NCBI RefSeq assembly: GCF_003070885.1
Contig: NZ_CP028913.1
Span: 930,001 to 994,000 of the forward strand
Source of the DNA: Agromyces badenianii
GTDB taxonomy: Bacteria > Actinomycetota > Actinomycetes > Actinomycetales > Microbacteriaceae
DNA: 64,000 bases
Direction of reading: 5' to 3'
Shown here: one piece after another, positions 26,600-34,972 of the stretch
Layout of the letters: the number at the start of each line of letters is the position of its first letter
Position numbering within the stretch: position 1 is the first letter of the stretch
The notes under the pieces: generated by a model
Seen by the model: only the letters and a program-made list of their open reading frames with translations
Databases searched by the model: none
What the model was told of the DNA's origin: nothing
Program-made: the position numbers and the translations under genes

Positions 26600-27070
26600 G
26601 TGAACAAGAACGGATCGTCGTTGACGGCTGCTCCCGATGCCGCGCCGATGGTCGTCACGGCGGGAGCCTTCGCGCTGCTGGCGTCAGCCGGCCTGTTCCT
26701 GATCAACGCGATCCCGTTGCTCGACCCGGCACAGTACGAGGAGTTCCCGCCCGACACGGTCGCGGTCGTGATCGTGGCTCTCGCCGCATTCTCGCTGCCC
26801 GGGGTCCTGATTCCGCTGCTGGCCGCCTTCTTCGCCCTTCGCGGAAGTCGCTGGCCCGCGTTCGTCGCAGCCGGATTCGCAACCATGTTGGTCATCGGTG
26901 TCATCCCGGTCGTCGGTCTCATCGATGAGAACCCGATCTACGTCGCGGGCGCGATCGCCGCGTTGCTCGGAGCGGTGCTCTTGTGGCTGCCGACGGCGCG
27001 AGCGTACGGACGCGTCACCGTGCGAAATCGCCGACACGGACTGAGCAAGCAGAACACGCCCGTCGCCTGA
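26600..27070 (+). CDS. Hypothetical four-helix membrane protein
   Basis: A 156-residue protein with four hydrophobic segments (about residues 16-38, 50-75, 80-100 and 110-130) and a basic C-terminus (RVTVRNRRHGLSKQ). No family recognised. The start GTG 26600 has GAGAGGAAC upstream, and a TAGGCT -10 at about 26552 implies a leader of around 40 bases. It is probably monocistronic. Confidence 0.6.
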   Translation: MNKNGSSLTAAPDAAPMVVTAGAFALLASAGLFLINAIPLLDPAQYEEFPPDTVAVVIVALAAFSLPGVLIPLLAAFFALRGSRWPAFVAAGFATMLVIGVIPVVGLIDENPIYVAGAIAALLGAVLLWLPTARAYGRVTVRNRRHGLSKQNTPVA

Positions 27071-27128
27071 CCAGCCGTGAAGTTTCCAACCTTCAATCGG
27101 GTCGCACACACGTGAGCGAGGAGAGACG

Positions 27129-28418
27129 ATGACGGACGGGGCCGAGCGCGAGGCATCCGTTCGCCGTCTTCGAGGCCGGCTCGGCACGAGACCCGCGCTG
27201 TGGACCGGCTTCGCCCTCGTGCACCTCGCGCTCGTCTGGCTGAATCTCGCGGCCCCCGGCTATCCCCTCGGCGACGTGACCGCGGTGTACCGAGTCTGGG
27301 CCGACAACGCCGCGCACGGCTGGGTGCGCATGGGCATCGATGCGCCCTGGGTGTACCCGATCCTCGCCTTCGTGCCGATGGCGGCGTCGCTCGCCTTCGG
27401 ATCCGCGTTCTACCCGCAGACGTGGCTCGCGATCGTCACCGTGTTGAACGCGATCGCGTTCGGCGTGCTCATCGGCCGCTCGCGGCTGTCGCGCCCCCGG
27501 CGACTCGCGGCGTGGTGGTGGCTCGGATTCCTGGCCCTGCTCGGGCCGATCGCCCTCGGTCGCATCGACGCGATCACGGTGCCGCTCGCGATCACCGGAC
27601 TGCTCTGGGCGGCGGGCCGGCCGCGCGTGGCGGCCGTGCTGCTCACGATCGGGGCGTGGGTCAAGGTCTGGCCGGCCGCGCTCGTCGTCGCCGTCGTGAT
27701 CGCCGCCCGCCGGCGGCTCGAGGTCGTCACCGTGGCGGGCGCGCTCAGTGTCGGCATCCTCGGCGTGAGCCTGCTCGCGGGAGCCGGCTCGAACGCCGTC
27801 GGCTTCATCGCCGAGCAGGCGGGGCGCGGGCTGCAGATCGAGGCACCGCTCGCCGTCGCCTGGCTGTGGCAGATCGTCGCCGGTTCGAACTCGGTGCAGA
27901 TCGTCTACGACCGCCGGATCCTCACCTTCCAGATCGACGGGCCGGGGGCGGATGCCGTGGCAGCCCTCACCACGCCGATCATGGCGGTCGGGGTGCTCGC
28001 CGTCGTGCTCATCGGCATCCGTGCCGCACGCCGCGGGGCCGCCTTCGGACGGCTGCTCCCGCCGCTCGGGCTCAGCCTCGTGGTCGTGCTCATGCTCGCG
28101 AACAAGGTCGGCTCGCCGCAGTTCGTGACGTGGCTCGCCGCGCCGGTCATCCTCGGGTTGGTCTACCGCCCGGCGCGCTTCGCGCTGCCCGCACTGGTCG
28201 CTGCGGCGATCGCGCTCTGCACGCACATCATCTACCCGTACTGGTACGGGTGGCTCCTCATCGCCGACCCGGCGTTCGTGGTTCTGCTGACGGTCAAGTC
28301 GTTGCTGCTCGTGGTGCTGCTCGTCTGGGGCATCCGCGCACTGTGGCGGCTCGGGACATCTCGTGCGTTGCCGAGCAAGGTCGACGCGACAGGCACGAGA
28401 ATGGGCTCAGACGAGTGA
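27129..28418 (+). CDS. Polytopic membrane protein, GT87/DUF2029-like glycosyltransferase
   Basis: A 429-residue membrane protein with about ten segments. The early acidic loop between helices 1 and 2 (GDVTAVYRVWAD) and the later GRIDAITVPLAITG and KVWPAALV patterns resemble the GT-C/GT87 polyprenol-phosphate-mannose-dependent mannosyltransferases of Actinobacteria, which glycosylate lipids in the cytoplasmic membrane. ATG 27129 has GAGGAGAG upstream. The acceptor is unknown. The next gene follows 17 bases later. Confidence 0.65.
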   Translation: MTDGAEREASVRRLRGRLGTRPALWTGFALVHLALVWLNLAAPGYPLGDVTAVYRVWADNAAHGWVRMGIDAPWVYPILAFVPMAASLAFGSAFYPQTWLAIVTVLNAIAFGVLIGRSRLSRPRRLAAWWWLGFLALLGPIALGRIDAITVPLAITGLLWAAGRPRVAAVLLTIGAWVKVWPAALVVAVVIAARRRLEVVTVAGALSVGILGVSLLAGAGSNAVGFIAEQAGRGLQIEAPLAVAWLWQIVAGSNSVQIVYDRRILTFQIDGPGADAVAALTTPIMAVGVLAVVLIGIRAARRGAAFGRLLPPLGLSLVVVLMLANKVGSPQFVTWLAAPVILGLVYRPARFALPALVAAAIALCTHIIYPYWYGWLLIADPAFVVLLTVKSLLLVVLLVWGIRALWRLGTSRALPSKVDATGTRMGSDE

Positions 28419-28435
28419 AATCGAAGGAGACGAAC

Positions 28436-28741
28436 ATGCTGGTGGCATTCTCAGTCGCGCCGAGCGGCACGGGCAGGAACGACGGCTCCGTGCACGACGC
28501 CGTCGCCGCGGCGGTGCGCATCGTGCGCGAGTCGGGACTGCCCAATCGCACGGACGCGATGTTCACGACGATCGAGGGCGAGTGGGACGAGGTCTTCGAC
28601 GTGGTGCGGCGCGCCACGGAGGCCGTGGGGGAGTACGGCTCTCGGGTCTCGCTCGTGCTGAAGGCCGACATTCGGCCGGGGTACACGGGTGAACTCGATG
28701 GCAAGCTCGAGCGGCTCGAGGCGGAGCTCGAGCGGCACTGA
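28436..28741 (+). CDS. Thiamine-binding protein, MTH1187/YkoF family
   Basis: A 101-residue ferredoxin-like-fold protein. The N-terminus MLVAFSVAPSG, the central TMFTTIEGEWDEVF-like stretch (DAMFTTIEGEW) and SLVLKADIRPG are typical of the MTH1187/YkoF group, members of which bind thiamine or its pyrimidine. ATG 28436 has GAAGGAGA upstream. It could share a transcript with the GT87 gene. Its expected partner, an ECF S component, is far away at the window start, so any link is speculative. Confidence 0.75.
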   Translation: MLVAFSVAPSGTGRNDGSVHDAVAAAVRIVRESGLPNRTDAMFTTIEGEWDEVFDVVRRATEAVGEYGSRVSLVLKADIRPGYTGELDGKLERLEAELERH

Positions 28742-28835
28742 GCCGGAGCCGGCCCGGCACTGAGCAGCGCCGAGCGGGCGGACGGCTGGCTGGCGGGGTG
28801 GCTCAGGCCGCTGGACGGCCGGATCATCGCGTCGC

Positions 28836-28877
28836 GTGACGTCACACTGGGGTGCGCCGCAGCTCGAATCGATTCGA
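28836..28877. promoter_or_regulatory. Two perfect palindromes upstream of the MFS gene
   Basis: GTGACGTCAC (28836-28845) and TCGAATCGATTCGA (28864-28877) are exact palindromes of 10 and 14 bp. The second ends eight bases before the putative -10 (GAGAAT, 28885-28890), a natural operator position. No regulator gene is adjacent. Functional role is inferred. Confidence 0.4.
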
Positions 28878-28896
28878 TTCATGCGAGAATCCCTTG

Positions 28897-30171
28897 GTGA
28901 CCCTCTCTTCTGACGGGCCGACGACGCTGACGCCGGCCCGCATCCGTCTGGCGCTCCTCGCGCTGGCGCTCGGCGGCTTCGGCATCGGCTCGACCGAGTT
29001 CGTCGCGATGGGCCTGCTTCCGAACATCGCGCAAGATCTCCTGCCGGGGCTCTACGCGCAGTCCTCCGCCGAGGCGAACGCGAACGCCGGCTGGATCATC
29101 TCGGCCTATGCCCTCGGGGTCGTCGTCGGCGCCCCCACGATCGCCGCCGCTGCCGCGCGTTGGCCGCGCAAGCGACTGCTGCTCGCCCTGCTCACCGCCT
29201 TCACGCTCGGCACCATCGCCTCCGCCGTGCTGCCGACATTCGAGCTCGTGCTCATCGCCCGCTTCGTCGCCGCCCTGCCGCACGGCGCCTATTTCGGCAT
29301 CGCCTCCCTCGTCGCGGCGAGCCTCATGGGCCCTGGCAAGCGCGCTCAGGGCGTCGCGCTCGTGCTCTCGGGGCTCACGATCGCGAACGTCATCGGCGTG
29401 CCGGCGATCACCTGGCTCGGTCAGGCCGCGGGCTGGCGCATCGCCTACCTCGCCGTGGCCGCGATCTTCGCCCTCACCTTCCTCGCCGTGCTCGCCGCGG
29501 TGCCGTGGCAGGCCGGCGACCCGCACGCCACGATGAAGCGCGAACTGCGCGCCTTCACTCGCGGCCAGGTGTGGTTCACCCTCGGCATCGGCGCCATCGG
29601 CTTCGGCGGCCTCTTCGCCGTCTACAGCTATGTCGCCCCGCTCGCGACGGAGGTCACCGGACTCGGCCCGTCGCTCGTGCCGACGGTGCTCATCGCCTTC
29701 GGCCTCGGCATGACGATCGGCAATCTCGTCGGCGGCCGGCTCGCCGACTGGAGCGTCCGGCGCACGATGTACCTGTTCTTCGCGCTGCTCGCGGCATCGC
29801 TCGTGCTGCTCGGCCTGACCGCCGCGCACCCGGTCGGCCTGTACCTCGGCGTGTTCCTCGTCGGCGCAGCGGCATCCGCCCTCTCGCCCACGATCCAGGC
29901 GCGGCTCATGGACGTGGCCCACGACAGCCAGTCGATCGCGGCCGCCCTCAACCACTCGGCGCTGAACATCGGCAACGGTCTCGGGGCGTTCCTCGGCGGC
30001 CTCGCGATCGCCGCCGGATTCGGCTACGTCGCCCCCGTGTGGATCGGTCTCGTGCTGACCGGAGCCGGAGCCATCCTCGCGGTCGCATCGCTCGGCCTCG
30101 ACCGCGCGCGCGGTCGGCGCGGAGTCGTCGTGCCGTACGCCACCGGGGCGATCGAGTCCATCGAGTTGTGA
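28897..30171 (+). CDS. MFS transporter, AraJ/drug-efflux type
   Basis: A 424-residue protein with twelve membrane segments. The opening ALALGGFGIGSTEFVAMGLLP and the motif-A-like GGRLADWSVRR between helices 8 and 9 place it in the DHA1 arabinose-exporter/chloramphenicol-type efflux group. GTG 28897 is preferred over GTG 28852 because GAGAAT lies six bases upstream as a leaderless -10 and the residues beyond it align with family N-termini. The substrate is unknown. The end is marked by a hairpin shared with the convergent regulator. Confidence 0.85.
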   Translation: MTLSSDGPTTLTPARIRLALLALALGGFGIGSTEFVAMGLLPNIAQDLLPGLYAQSSAEANANAGWIISAYALGVVVGAPTIAAAAARWPRKRLLLALLTAFTLGTIASAVLPTFELVLIARFVAALPHGAYFGIASLVAASLMGPGKRAQGVALVLSGLTIANVIGVPAITWLGQAAGWRIAYLAVAAIFALTFLAVLAAVPWQAGDPHATMKRELRAFTRGQVWFTLGIGAIGFGGLFAVYSYVAPLATEVTGLGPSLVPTVLIAFGLGMTIGNLVGGRLADWSVRRTMYLFFALLAASLVLLGLTAAHPVGLYLGVFLVGAAASALSPTIQARLMDVAHDSQSIAAALNHSALNIGNGLGAFLGGLAIAAGFGYVAPVWIGLVLTGAGAILAVASLGLDRARGRRGVVVPYATGAIESIEL

Positions 30172-30208
30172 GCCGGCCGGCGGCCAGGCGACGCATGCCG
30201 CGCCATTC

Positions 30209-30243
30209 CGCGGTCGGGGGATGCCTCGGCATCTTCGACCGCG
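30209..30243. terminator. Hairpin terminator between the MFS and response-regulator genes
   Basis: CGCGGTCG (30209-30216) pairs with CGACCGCG (30236-30243), and inside it GATGCC pairs with GGCATC, separated by a small internal loop. It sits between convergent stops. No T-tract. Confidence 0.65.
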
Positions 30244-30253
30244 ATGGGCGGGG

Positions 30254-30904
30254 TCAGTCGGACTGCAGCAGGATGCCGTCGAGGATCGCGCGCTTGCGCA
30301 GCGCCACCTTCGTGCCGACGTCGTAGCCCGATGCGCGGTACTTCTCGCGGATGCGCTTGAGGTAGCTCTTCGCCGTCTCTTCGGAGATGCCGAGCTGGAA
30401 GGCCACCGCCTTGACCGGCTGGCCGGCCCCGTAGAGCGCCATCACCCGGCGCTCCTGTGCCGAGAGCTTCGGAGCGGTGCCCTCTTCGGCGAGCGCGAGC
30501 TCGAGCTCGGGCGTGAGGTACGACTCGCCGATGCGGGCGGCACGGATCGCCTCGATGATCGTCTCGACCGGCTCGGACTTCACGAGGTAGCCGAGCGCGC
30601 CGGAGCTGAGCGCCTCACGCACGACGGCCGGCTCGGAATAGGTGCTCATGAGCATCGTCTGCACCCCGGCCGACTTCAGCATCGAGAGCTTCAGCGAGAT
30701 GGGGATGTTGTCGCGCAGGTCGAGGTCGAGCAGCACGACGTCGACGGGGAAGTCGGGGTGAGCGAGCAATTCCGACCACGATGGCACGGCGGCGATGAGC
30801 TCGATGTCGGGCGCCGCATTGCGGATCCACTCCGAGAGCGCTCCGAGGAGCATGCGGTGATCATCGACGATCGCCAGACGGATCGGTGGCGCGATGTCGG
30901 CCAT
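30254..30904 (-). CDS. NarL/LuxR-family response regulator
   Basis: A 216-residue two-domain regulator. The receiver (about residues 8-125) has the acidic pair in AIVDDH, the phosphoacceptor Asp in VVLLDLDLRDN and a Lys in GYLVKSEP. A linker leads to a LuxR helix-turn-helix (LSAQERRVMALYGAGQPVKAVA to KSYLKRIREKY). It is the last gene of a three-gene operon with a histidine kinase and a kinase-like membrane protein. Its ATG directly abuts the TGA of the preceding gene. Confidence 0.92.
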   Translation of the reverse strand: MADIAPPIRLAIVDDHRMLLGALSEWIRNAAPDIELIAAVPSWSELLAHPDFPVDVVLLDLDLRDNIPISLKLSMLKSAGVQTMLMSTYSEPAVVREALSSGALGYLVKSEPVETIIEAIRAARIGESYLTPELELALAEEGTAPKLSAQERRVMALYGAGQPVKAVAFQLGISEETAKSYLKRIREKYRASGYDVGTKVALRKRAILDGILLQSD

Positions 30905-32164
30905 TCAGCTTCCCCTCGAATGGGCCGCCCCGCGGGCGGCCGGTACACCTGCCGTGACACTCGAGTCGACTCGGCAGTCGACGTCGATGCGAAAAGACTC
31001 GTGTGCAGCAACGACGTCGTGTGTACCGACACTACCGAGTGCATCCCACGTTGCAGGGTCGACGCGGCGCCGAGACACACCTGAAACCTCGATCGAGAGC
31101 AGCAGATCGGGCACATCGGGCTCTGAGGCGTCGTCGGGCTCACGGCAGGTGACGTGAGCCGCACGATCGGCAGAGCCCTTGGACTGCTCGCCGACGAGGA
31201 ACCACAGGCCGAGCAGCAGGCCGTCGCGCTGGTCGCCCGCGAGCAGCCCGGCGAGCCCGCCGGGGTCGTCGACCGTGACGCGCTTGCTGAGATAGGCGGA
31301 CTCGGTGACGGCGTGCCGGAGCCAGGTGTCGTTGCGGCCTTCGATGAGCCGCACGCGGAGTCGTGCGGCGAGGGTGCCCGCGAGCTCGGCGGATTCCGGC
31401 GGAATCGGAATCGCGATGCGACCCGAGCCGACATCGTCGAGCAGCGACTCAGCGGCGAAGTCGAGCTGGGCGAGCTCTTCGGAGGCGCGCATGCCCACGG
31501 CGGTCCTCGGCGTGGCGACGGTGCTCTGCACGAGCGAGAGGTCGAGTTCGCGACGCACGAGCCGGCGGAAGCCACGGATCGCGATCACCGCGACGGCCAT
31601 GGGCAGCACAGCGGATGCCGCGACGATCACCCCGGTCACGGTGTGACGGCCGGCCGACTCCAGCTGGAGCAGTGCCGCCGTCGCGAGCACGAGTCCGATC
31701 GCGCTCGCGACGGTCATCGGAATGCGCGTGCCCCTGATCGCCGCCACGGGCATGAGCACCGCGCCGGCCGCTGCCGCCGCGGTCGGAGTCACTCCGAGGT
31801 GCAGCAGCCCCTGGGTCACGCTCAGGTCGAGCCACACGGGAGCGATGAGGGCGACGAGGAGGATGACGTAGAGCCAGTCGGGCAGGGGGGTGTCGCGGGA
31901 CACCGTGCGGGAGACCACGCCGATGCCGACGACGCCGGCGAGCGCCAACCACGCGGGCCACGGGCCGGGCCCGGGGGGGAAGGTCGAGGCGAGGGCCATC
32001 GCATGGGCGAGGTGCCCGGCGATGACGAGGCCGGAAGCGAAGGTGATGCCGGTGGCCAGGCGGCGCCCGCCATGACTCTCGCGAACGTCGCCCGCGGCCC
32101 GCGCGGAACGGGTCGGTCGACGGAACGGCCGGCTCAACGTGGTCGCGAGGTGCAGTTCGTTCAT
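30905..32164 (-). CDS. Kinase-like membrane protein, probable degenerate histidine kinase
   Basis: A 419-residue protein with about six membrane segments in residues 35-195, followed by a cytoplasmic region of about 220 residues. The C-terminal pattern (WLRHAVTESAYLS, GLLLGLWFLVGEQ, ALGSVGTHDVVAAHESFRIDV) parallels the ATPase region of its neighbour kinase, but the N- and G-box residues for ATP binding and a clear phosphoacceptor His are missing. It is likely a pseudokinase partner in the same pathway. ATG 32164 overlaps the kinase stop (ATGA). Confidence 0.65.
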   Translation of the reverse strand: MNELHLATTLSRPFRRPTRSARAAGDVRESHGGRRLATGITFASGLVIAGHLAHAMALASTFPPGPGPWPAWLALAGVVGIGVVSRTVSRDTPLPDWLYVILLVALIAPVWLDLSVTQGLLHLGVTPTAAAAAGAVLMPVAAIRGTRIPMTVASAIGLVLATAALLQLESAGRHTVTGVIVAASAVLPMAVAVIAIRGFRRLVRRELDLSLVQSTVATPRTAVGMRASEELAQLDFAAESLLDDVGSGRIAIPIPPESAELAGTLAARLRVRLIEGRNDTWLRHAVTESAYLSKRVTVDDPGGLAGLLAGDQRDGLLLGLWFLVGEQSKGSADRAAHVTCREPDDASEPDVPDLLLSIEVSGVSRRRVDPATWDALGSVGTHDVVAAHESFRIDVDCRVDSSVTAGVPAARGAAHSRGS

Positions 32165-33363
32165 GGCTTCGGCACCTCGAGCATCACCGTGGTGCCCGAG
32201 CCGGGCGAGGAGAAGATCCGGGCGCGGCCGCCCACCGTGCTCAGCCGGCCGACCACCGACTCGGCGTAGCCGAGGCGTGCGCCGTCGACTTCGACGGGCT
32301 CGAAACCTGTGCCGGCGTCGGTGACCATGGCGCGCACCGTGCGGTCGTCGTCGCTCACCGTGACATCCGCCTGGGTGACACCGGAATGCCGGCGCACGTT
32401 CTCGAGGCACTCGCCGAGTGCACCGATGAGCGCGTCGAGGGTGTCCCGAGGCAGAGCGAGGCGGCCCGCGCCGTGCCAGTTCACGTCGAGGCCCATGCGC
32501 GCGAACCGCTGGCGCACCGACTCGAAGGTCACCCCGAGGCTCTCGTCGTCGGATTCCGGCGAGAAGATCGCCGTCGAGCCGCGATCGAGCGGCGCGCCGA
32601 GCCGCAATTGCTTGAGCAGGCGGGCATCGTCGCCCGCCTGCTGCCGCAGGGCACTGGCGCCGACGCCGACGCCCGAGTGGGCGAGCAGGCTGAGCGTGGC
32701 GAGCACGGTGTCGTGCAGCACTCTCGCGTCTTGGCGCTGCTGCGACTCGAACTCGCTCGCCAGTCGCTCCGCTTCGTGCGCCCTGCCGACCTCGTTGATG
32801 CGCTCGGACGCAGCCGAGATGGCGCGATCGAGCCAGATGCCGATCGCGACGTTCGCCGCCCAGCCCATGAGCGCGCCGATCGCCACGGTCGTCATCTCGT
32901 GTCCGGTGATCGCGATGATGCCGATGGCCACGAGCGTCGCCGCGACGAGTCCGAGCACGATGAAGGGCCCGTTGGGGCGCACGATGAGCGGGATCGCCAC
33001 CGACGAGGCGGTGACGCTCGCCGTGATCGCCATCGCGGCGACCGCGCTCGGGCTGATCACCGGGGCCGCCCCGAGCACGCTGATGAGCGTGATGGAGCAC
33101 GCGACGGCGACGAGCGCAGCGAAGACGGCGCCGCGGACGGTGTACAGGGCGATGAAGGTTCCGGCCGCGAGGGTCAGCAGCGAGGCGATCACGAGTTCGA
33201 CGCCGCTCGTCGTCGCGGGCACGAGGAGGCATGCGAGCGCGCCGAGCGCACCGCTCAGCCCCGAGACCCGCGCGAGTCGCCGCAGGAGACGGTCGCGTTC
33301 CTTGTGGATGCGCTTCACGACACCCCCCTCAGCACGGCGGCGCCAAGGAAACGGCGTCGTCAC
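32161..33363 (-). CDS. Membrane sensor histidine kinase
   Basis: A 400-residue kinase with about six membrane segments (residues 35-185), a coiled linker, a HisKA_3-like dimerisation helix (QRQDARVLHDTVLATLSLL, phosphoacceptor His followed by Asp), and an HATPase region with ECLENVRRHSG (N box), VTDAGTGFEP (G1) and GSGTTVMLEVP (end). It should phosphorylate the LuxR regulator encoded two genes downstream. GTG 33363 follows a TACTCT -10 by six bases; GTG 33318 with a G-rich upstream is an alternative. Confidence 0.9.
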   Translation of the reverse strand: MTTPFPWRRRAEGGVVKRIHKERDRLLRRLARVSGLSGALGALACLLVPATTSGVELVIASLLTLAAGTFIALYTVRGAVFAALVAVACSITLISVLGAAPVISPSAVAAMAITASVTASSVAIPLIVRPNGPFIVLGLVAATLVAIGIIAITGHEMTTVAIGALMGWAANVAIGIWLDRAISAASERINEVGRAHEAERLASEFESQQRQDARVLHDTVLATLSLLAHSGVGVGASALRQQAGDDARLLKQLRLGAPLDRGSTAIFSPESDDESLGVTFESVRQRFARMGLDVNWHGAGRLALPRDTLDALIGALGECLENVRRHSGVTQADVTVSDDDRTVRAMVTDAGTGFEPVEVDGARLGYAESVVGRLSTVGGRARIFSSPGSGTTVMLEVPKP

Positions 33364-33369
33364 TCTCGA

Positions 33370-33375
33370 AGAGTA
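33370..33375 (-). promoter_or_regulatory. -10 element (TACTCT) of the two-component operon
   Basis: On the minus strand TACTCT lies six bases before GTG 33363, a leaderless arrangement. Confidence 0.5.
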
Positions 33376-33459
33376 GCGGAGTCGACGACGGTGCGTGAGT
33401 GTCGGGATGCTGCGCTCGGCGACGACGGTCGAGCAGCCGGATCGACGAATGGCCGGGCG

Positions 33460-34665
33460 TCACGCGGCGAGGAGTTCGGCGAGCACCCGGCGGATCGCGT
33501 GGTCTTCGATGAGGAAGGCGTCATGGCCGTACTCCGAGAAGACGACCACAGGTGCGCGCCCGTGGATGCTGCGAGGCAGCCCGCTCGCGATCTCGGTCTG
33601 CCCGGCCAACGGGAAGTACCGGTCGCTGTCGATGCCGACGACGAGGCTCTTCGCTCGCACACCGGCCAGTGCAGCGGCGGTGCCGCCTCGCCCCCGGCCG
33701 ATGTCGTGCGAGTTCATCGACTGCGTCAGCACGATGTAGCTGTTCGCGTCGAAGCGGCGCGTGAACTTGTTGCCGTGGAAGTCGAGGTAGGACTCCACCG
33801 CGAAGCGGCCCTCGCCGGCCAACGGGTCGATGTCGGACTGCCAGCTTCGCTCGAACCGGTGGTTCAGCTCGGCGGCCGTGCGGTAGTTGAGCATCGCCAT
33901 GCGCCGTGCCAGGGCGAGCCCTCGCGTCGGGCCCTCGCCGTCGGGCGCGTCGTAGAACTCGCCGCCGCGGAACGCCGGGTCGGTGCGGATCGCCTCGATC
34001 TGCACCGAGTTCAGGGCGATCTGGTCGGCGGAGGTGGCCGCGGGCGCCGCGAGCACGGCGATGCGCTCGACCGCGTCGGGCGCCATGACCGCCCACTCGA
34101 GCACGTGCATCGCCCCCATCGAGCCGCCGACGACGGCTGCGAAGCGCTCGATGCCGAGCTCTCGGGCGAACGCGATCTGCGCGCGCACCTGGTCGCGGAT
34201 CGTGAGGAACGGGAACCGGGTGCCCCACTCCGCCCGGTCGGGCGCGAGCGATGCCGGCCCGGTGGACCCCTGGCATCCGCCGAGCACGTTCGGGGCGACC
34301 ACGAACCAGCGGTCGGTGTCGATCGCGAGGCCCGGGCCGACGACGCCGGGCCACCAGCCGGCGCTCGGGTGCGCAGGCCCTGCCGAACCGATGACATGGC
34401 TGTCGCCCGTCAGGGCGTGCAGCACGAGGATGGCGTTGTCGCGAGCCGGAGACAGGGTGCCCCACTGCTCGTACGCGATGCGCACGTCGGGAAGCACGCG
34501 CCCCGACTCGAGCGGCACCTCGCCGAGCTGCACGAACCGGCGATCGCCGACGGGGTCGCCATCTCGCCACGCACCCGTGGCGGGGGCGCGACCGGCGAGC
34601 GATGCCGCCCGCGCTTCAGTGACGATGCTCGCGGGCACCGCGTCGGCCGTCGTCTGCCAGTCCAT
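33460..34665 (-). CDS. metX: Homoserine O-acetyltransferase
   Basis: A 401-residue alpha/beta-hydrolase-fold enzyme that acetylates homoserine from acetyl-CoA for methionine synthesis. The nucleophile is in VVGGSMGAMHVLEW, the Asp in GIDSDRYFP and the His in EYGHDAFLIE. The MetX signature NVLGGCQGSTGPAS is present. ATG 34665 is used; the ribosome site is weak (CGGGAAGAATCGAGAG upstream). Its partner metY lies upstream on the same strand, separated by a terminator and a tandem repeat, so each may be transcribed separately. Confidence 0.95.
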   Translation of the reverse strand: MDWQTTADAVPASIVTEARAASLAGRAPATGAWRDGDPVGDRRFVQLGEVPLESGRVLPDVRIAYEQWGTLSPARDNAILVLHALTGDSHVIGSAGPAHPSAGWWPGVVGPGLAIDTDRWFVVAPNVLGGCQGSTGPASLAPDRAEWGTRFPFLTIRDQVRAQIAFARELGIERFAAVVGGSMGAMHVLEWAVMAPDAVERIAVLAAPAATSADQIALNSVQIEAIRTDPAFRGGEFYDAPDGEGPTRGLALARRMAMLNYRTAAELNHRFERSWQSDIDPLAGEGRFAVESYLDFHGNKFTRRFDANSYIVLTQSMNSHDIGRGRGGTAAALAGVRAKSLVVGIDSDRYFPLAGQTEIASGLPRSIHGRAPVVVFSEYGHDAFLIEDHAIRRVLAELLAA

Positions 34666-34773
34666 CTCTCGATTCTTCCCGAAAGGCCACCCGGTCGTGG
34701 TTTGTTACGTGCGCCACCGGTCGCGGTTCGTCACGTTGCGCCGGTCGCGAAGGATCGCGCACATGCCCCTCAT

Positions 34774-34904
34774 CGATCCGTCGATCTTCGCCCTTTCCCG
34801 AGCGAGGAAGGGCCAAGATCGACGGATCGACGGATCGATGGATCGATGGATGGATGGATGGATGGATCGACGGATCGATGGATCGACGGATCGACGGATC
34901 GATG
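34774..34904. repeat. GATCGAYG tandem array with an adjoining inverted copy
   Basis: From 34817 to 34904 there are nine copies of GATCGACG/GATCGATG and, in the middle, four copies of GATG (34849-34864), without interruption. Just left, 34774-34798 is an inverted near-copy of 34807-34832 around a small loop, including CGATCCGTCGATCTT. The metX-metY intergenic region (34666-34972) has no gene; any ORFs across it are low-complexity products of the repeat. Confidence 0.85.
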
Positions 34905-34907
34905 AGA

Positions 34908-34957
34908 GACGAACGGATGCCGCGAGCCCCCGGGCGGGCTCGCGGCATCCGTTCGTC
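34908..34957. terminator. Terminator hairpin downstream of metY
   Basis: A perfect 22-bp stem (34908-34929 with 34936-34957) around a six-base loop, again with GGATGCC in the arm. It lies 16 bases past the metY stop in the direction of transcription and separates metY from metX. Confidence 0.85.
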
Positions 34958-34972
34958 GTCGCGTGGCGGACG

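Noticed and set aside
34817..34904. Possible CRISPR array
   Set aside because: The 8-bp units are contiguous with no unique spacers and no cas genes are near.
34616..34948. Small protein with repeated Ile-Asp-Pro-Ser units on the minus strand
   Set aside because: A translation of the GATCGAYG array; no ribosome site or independent support.
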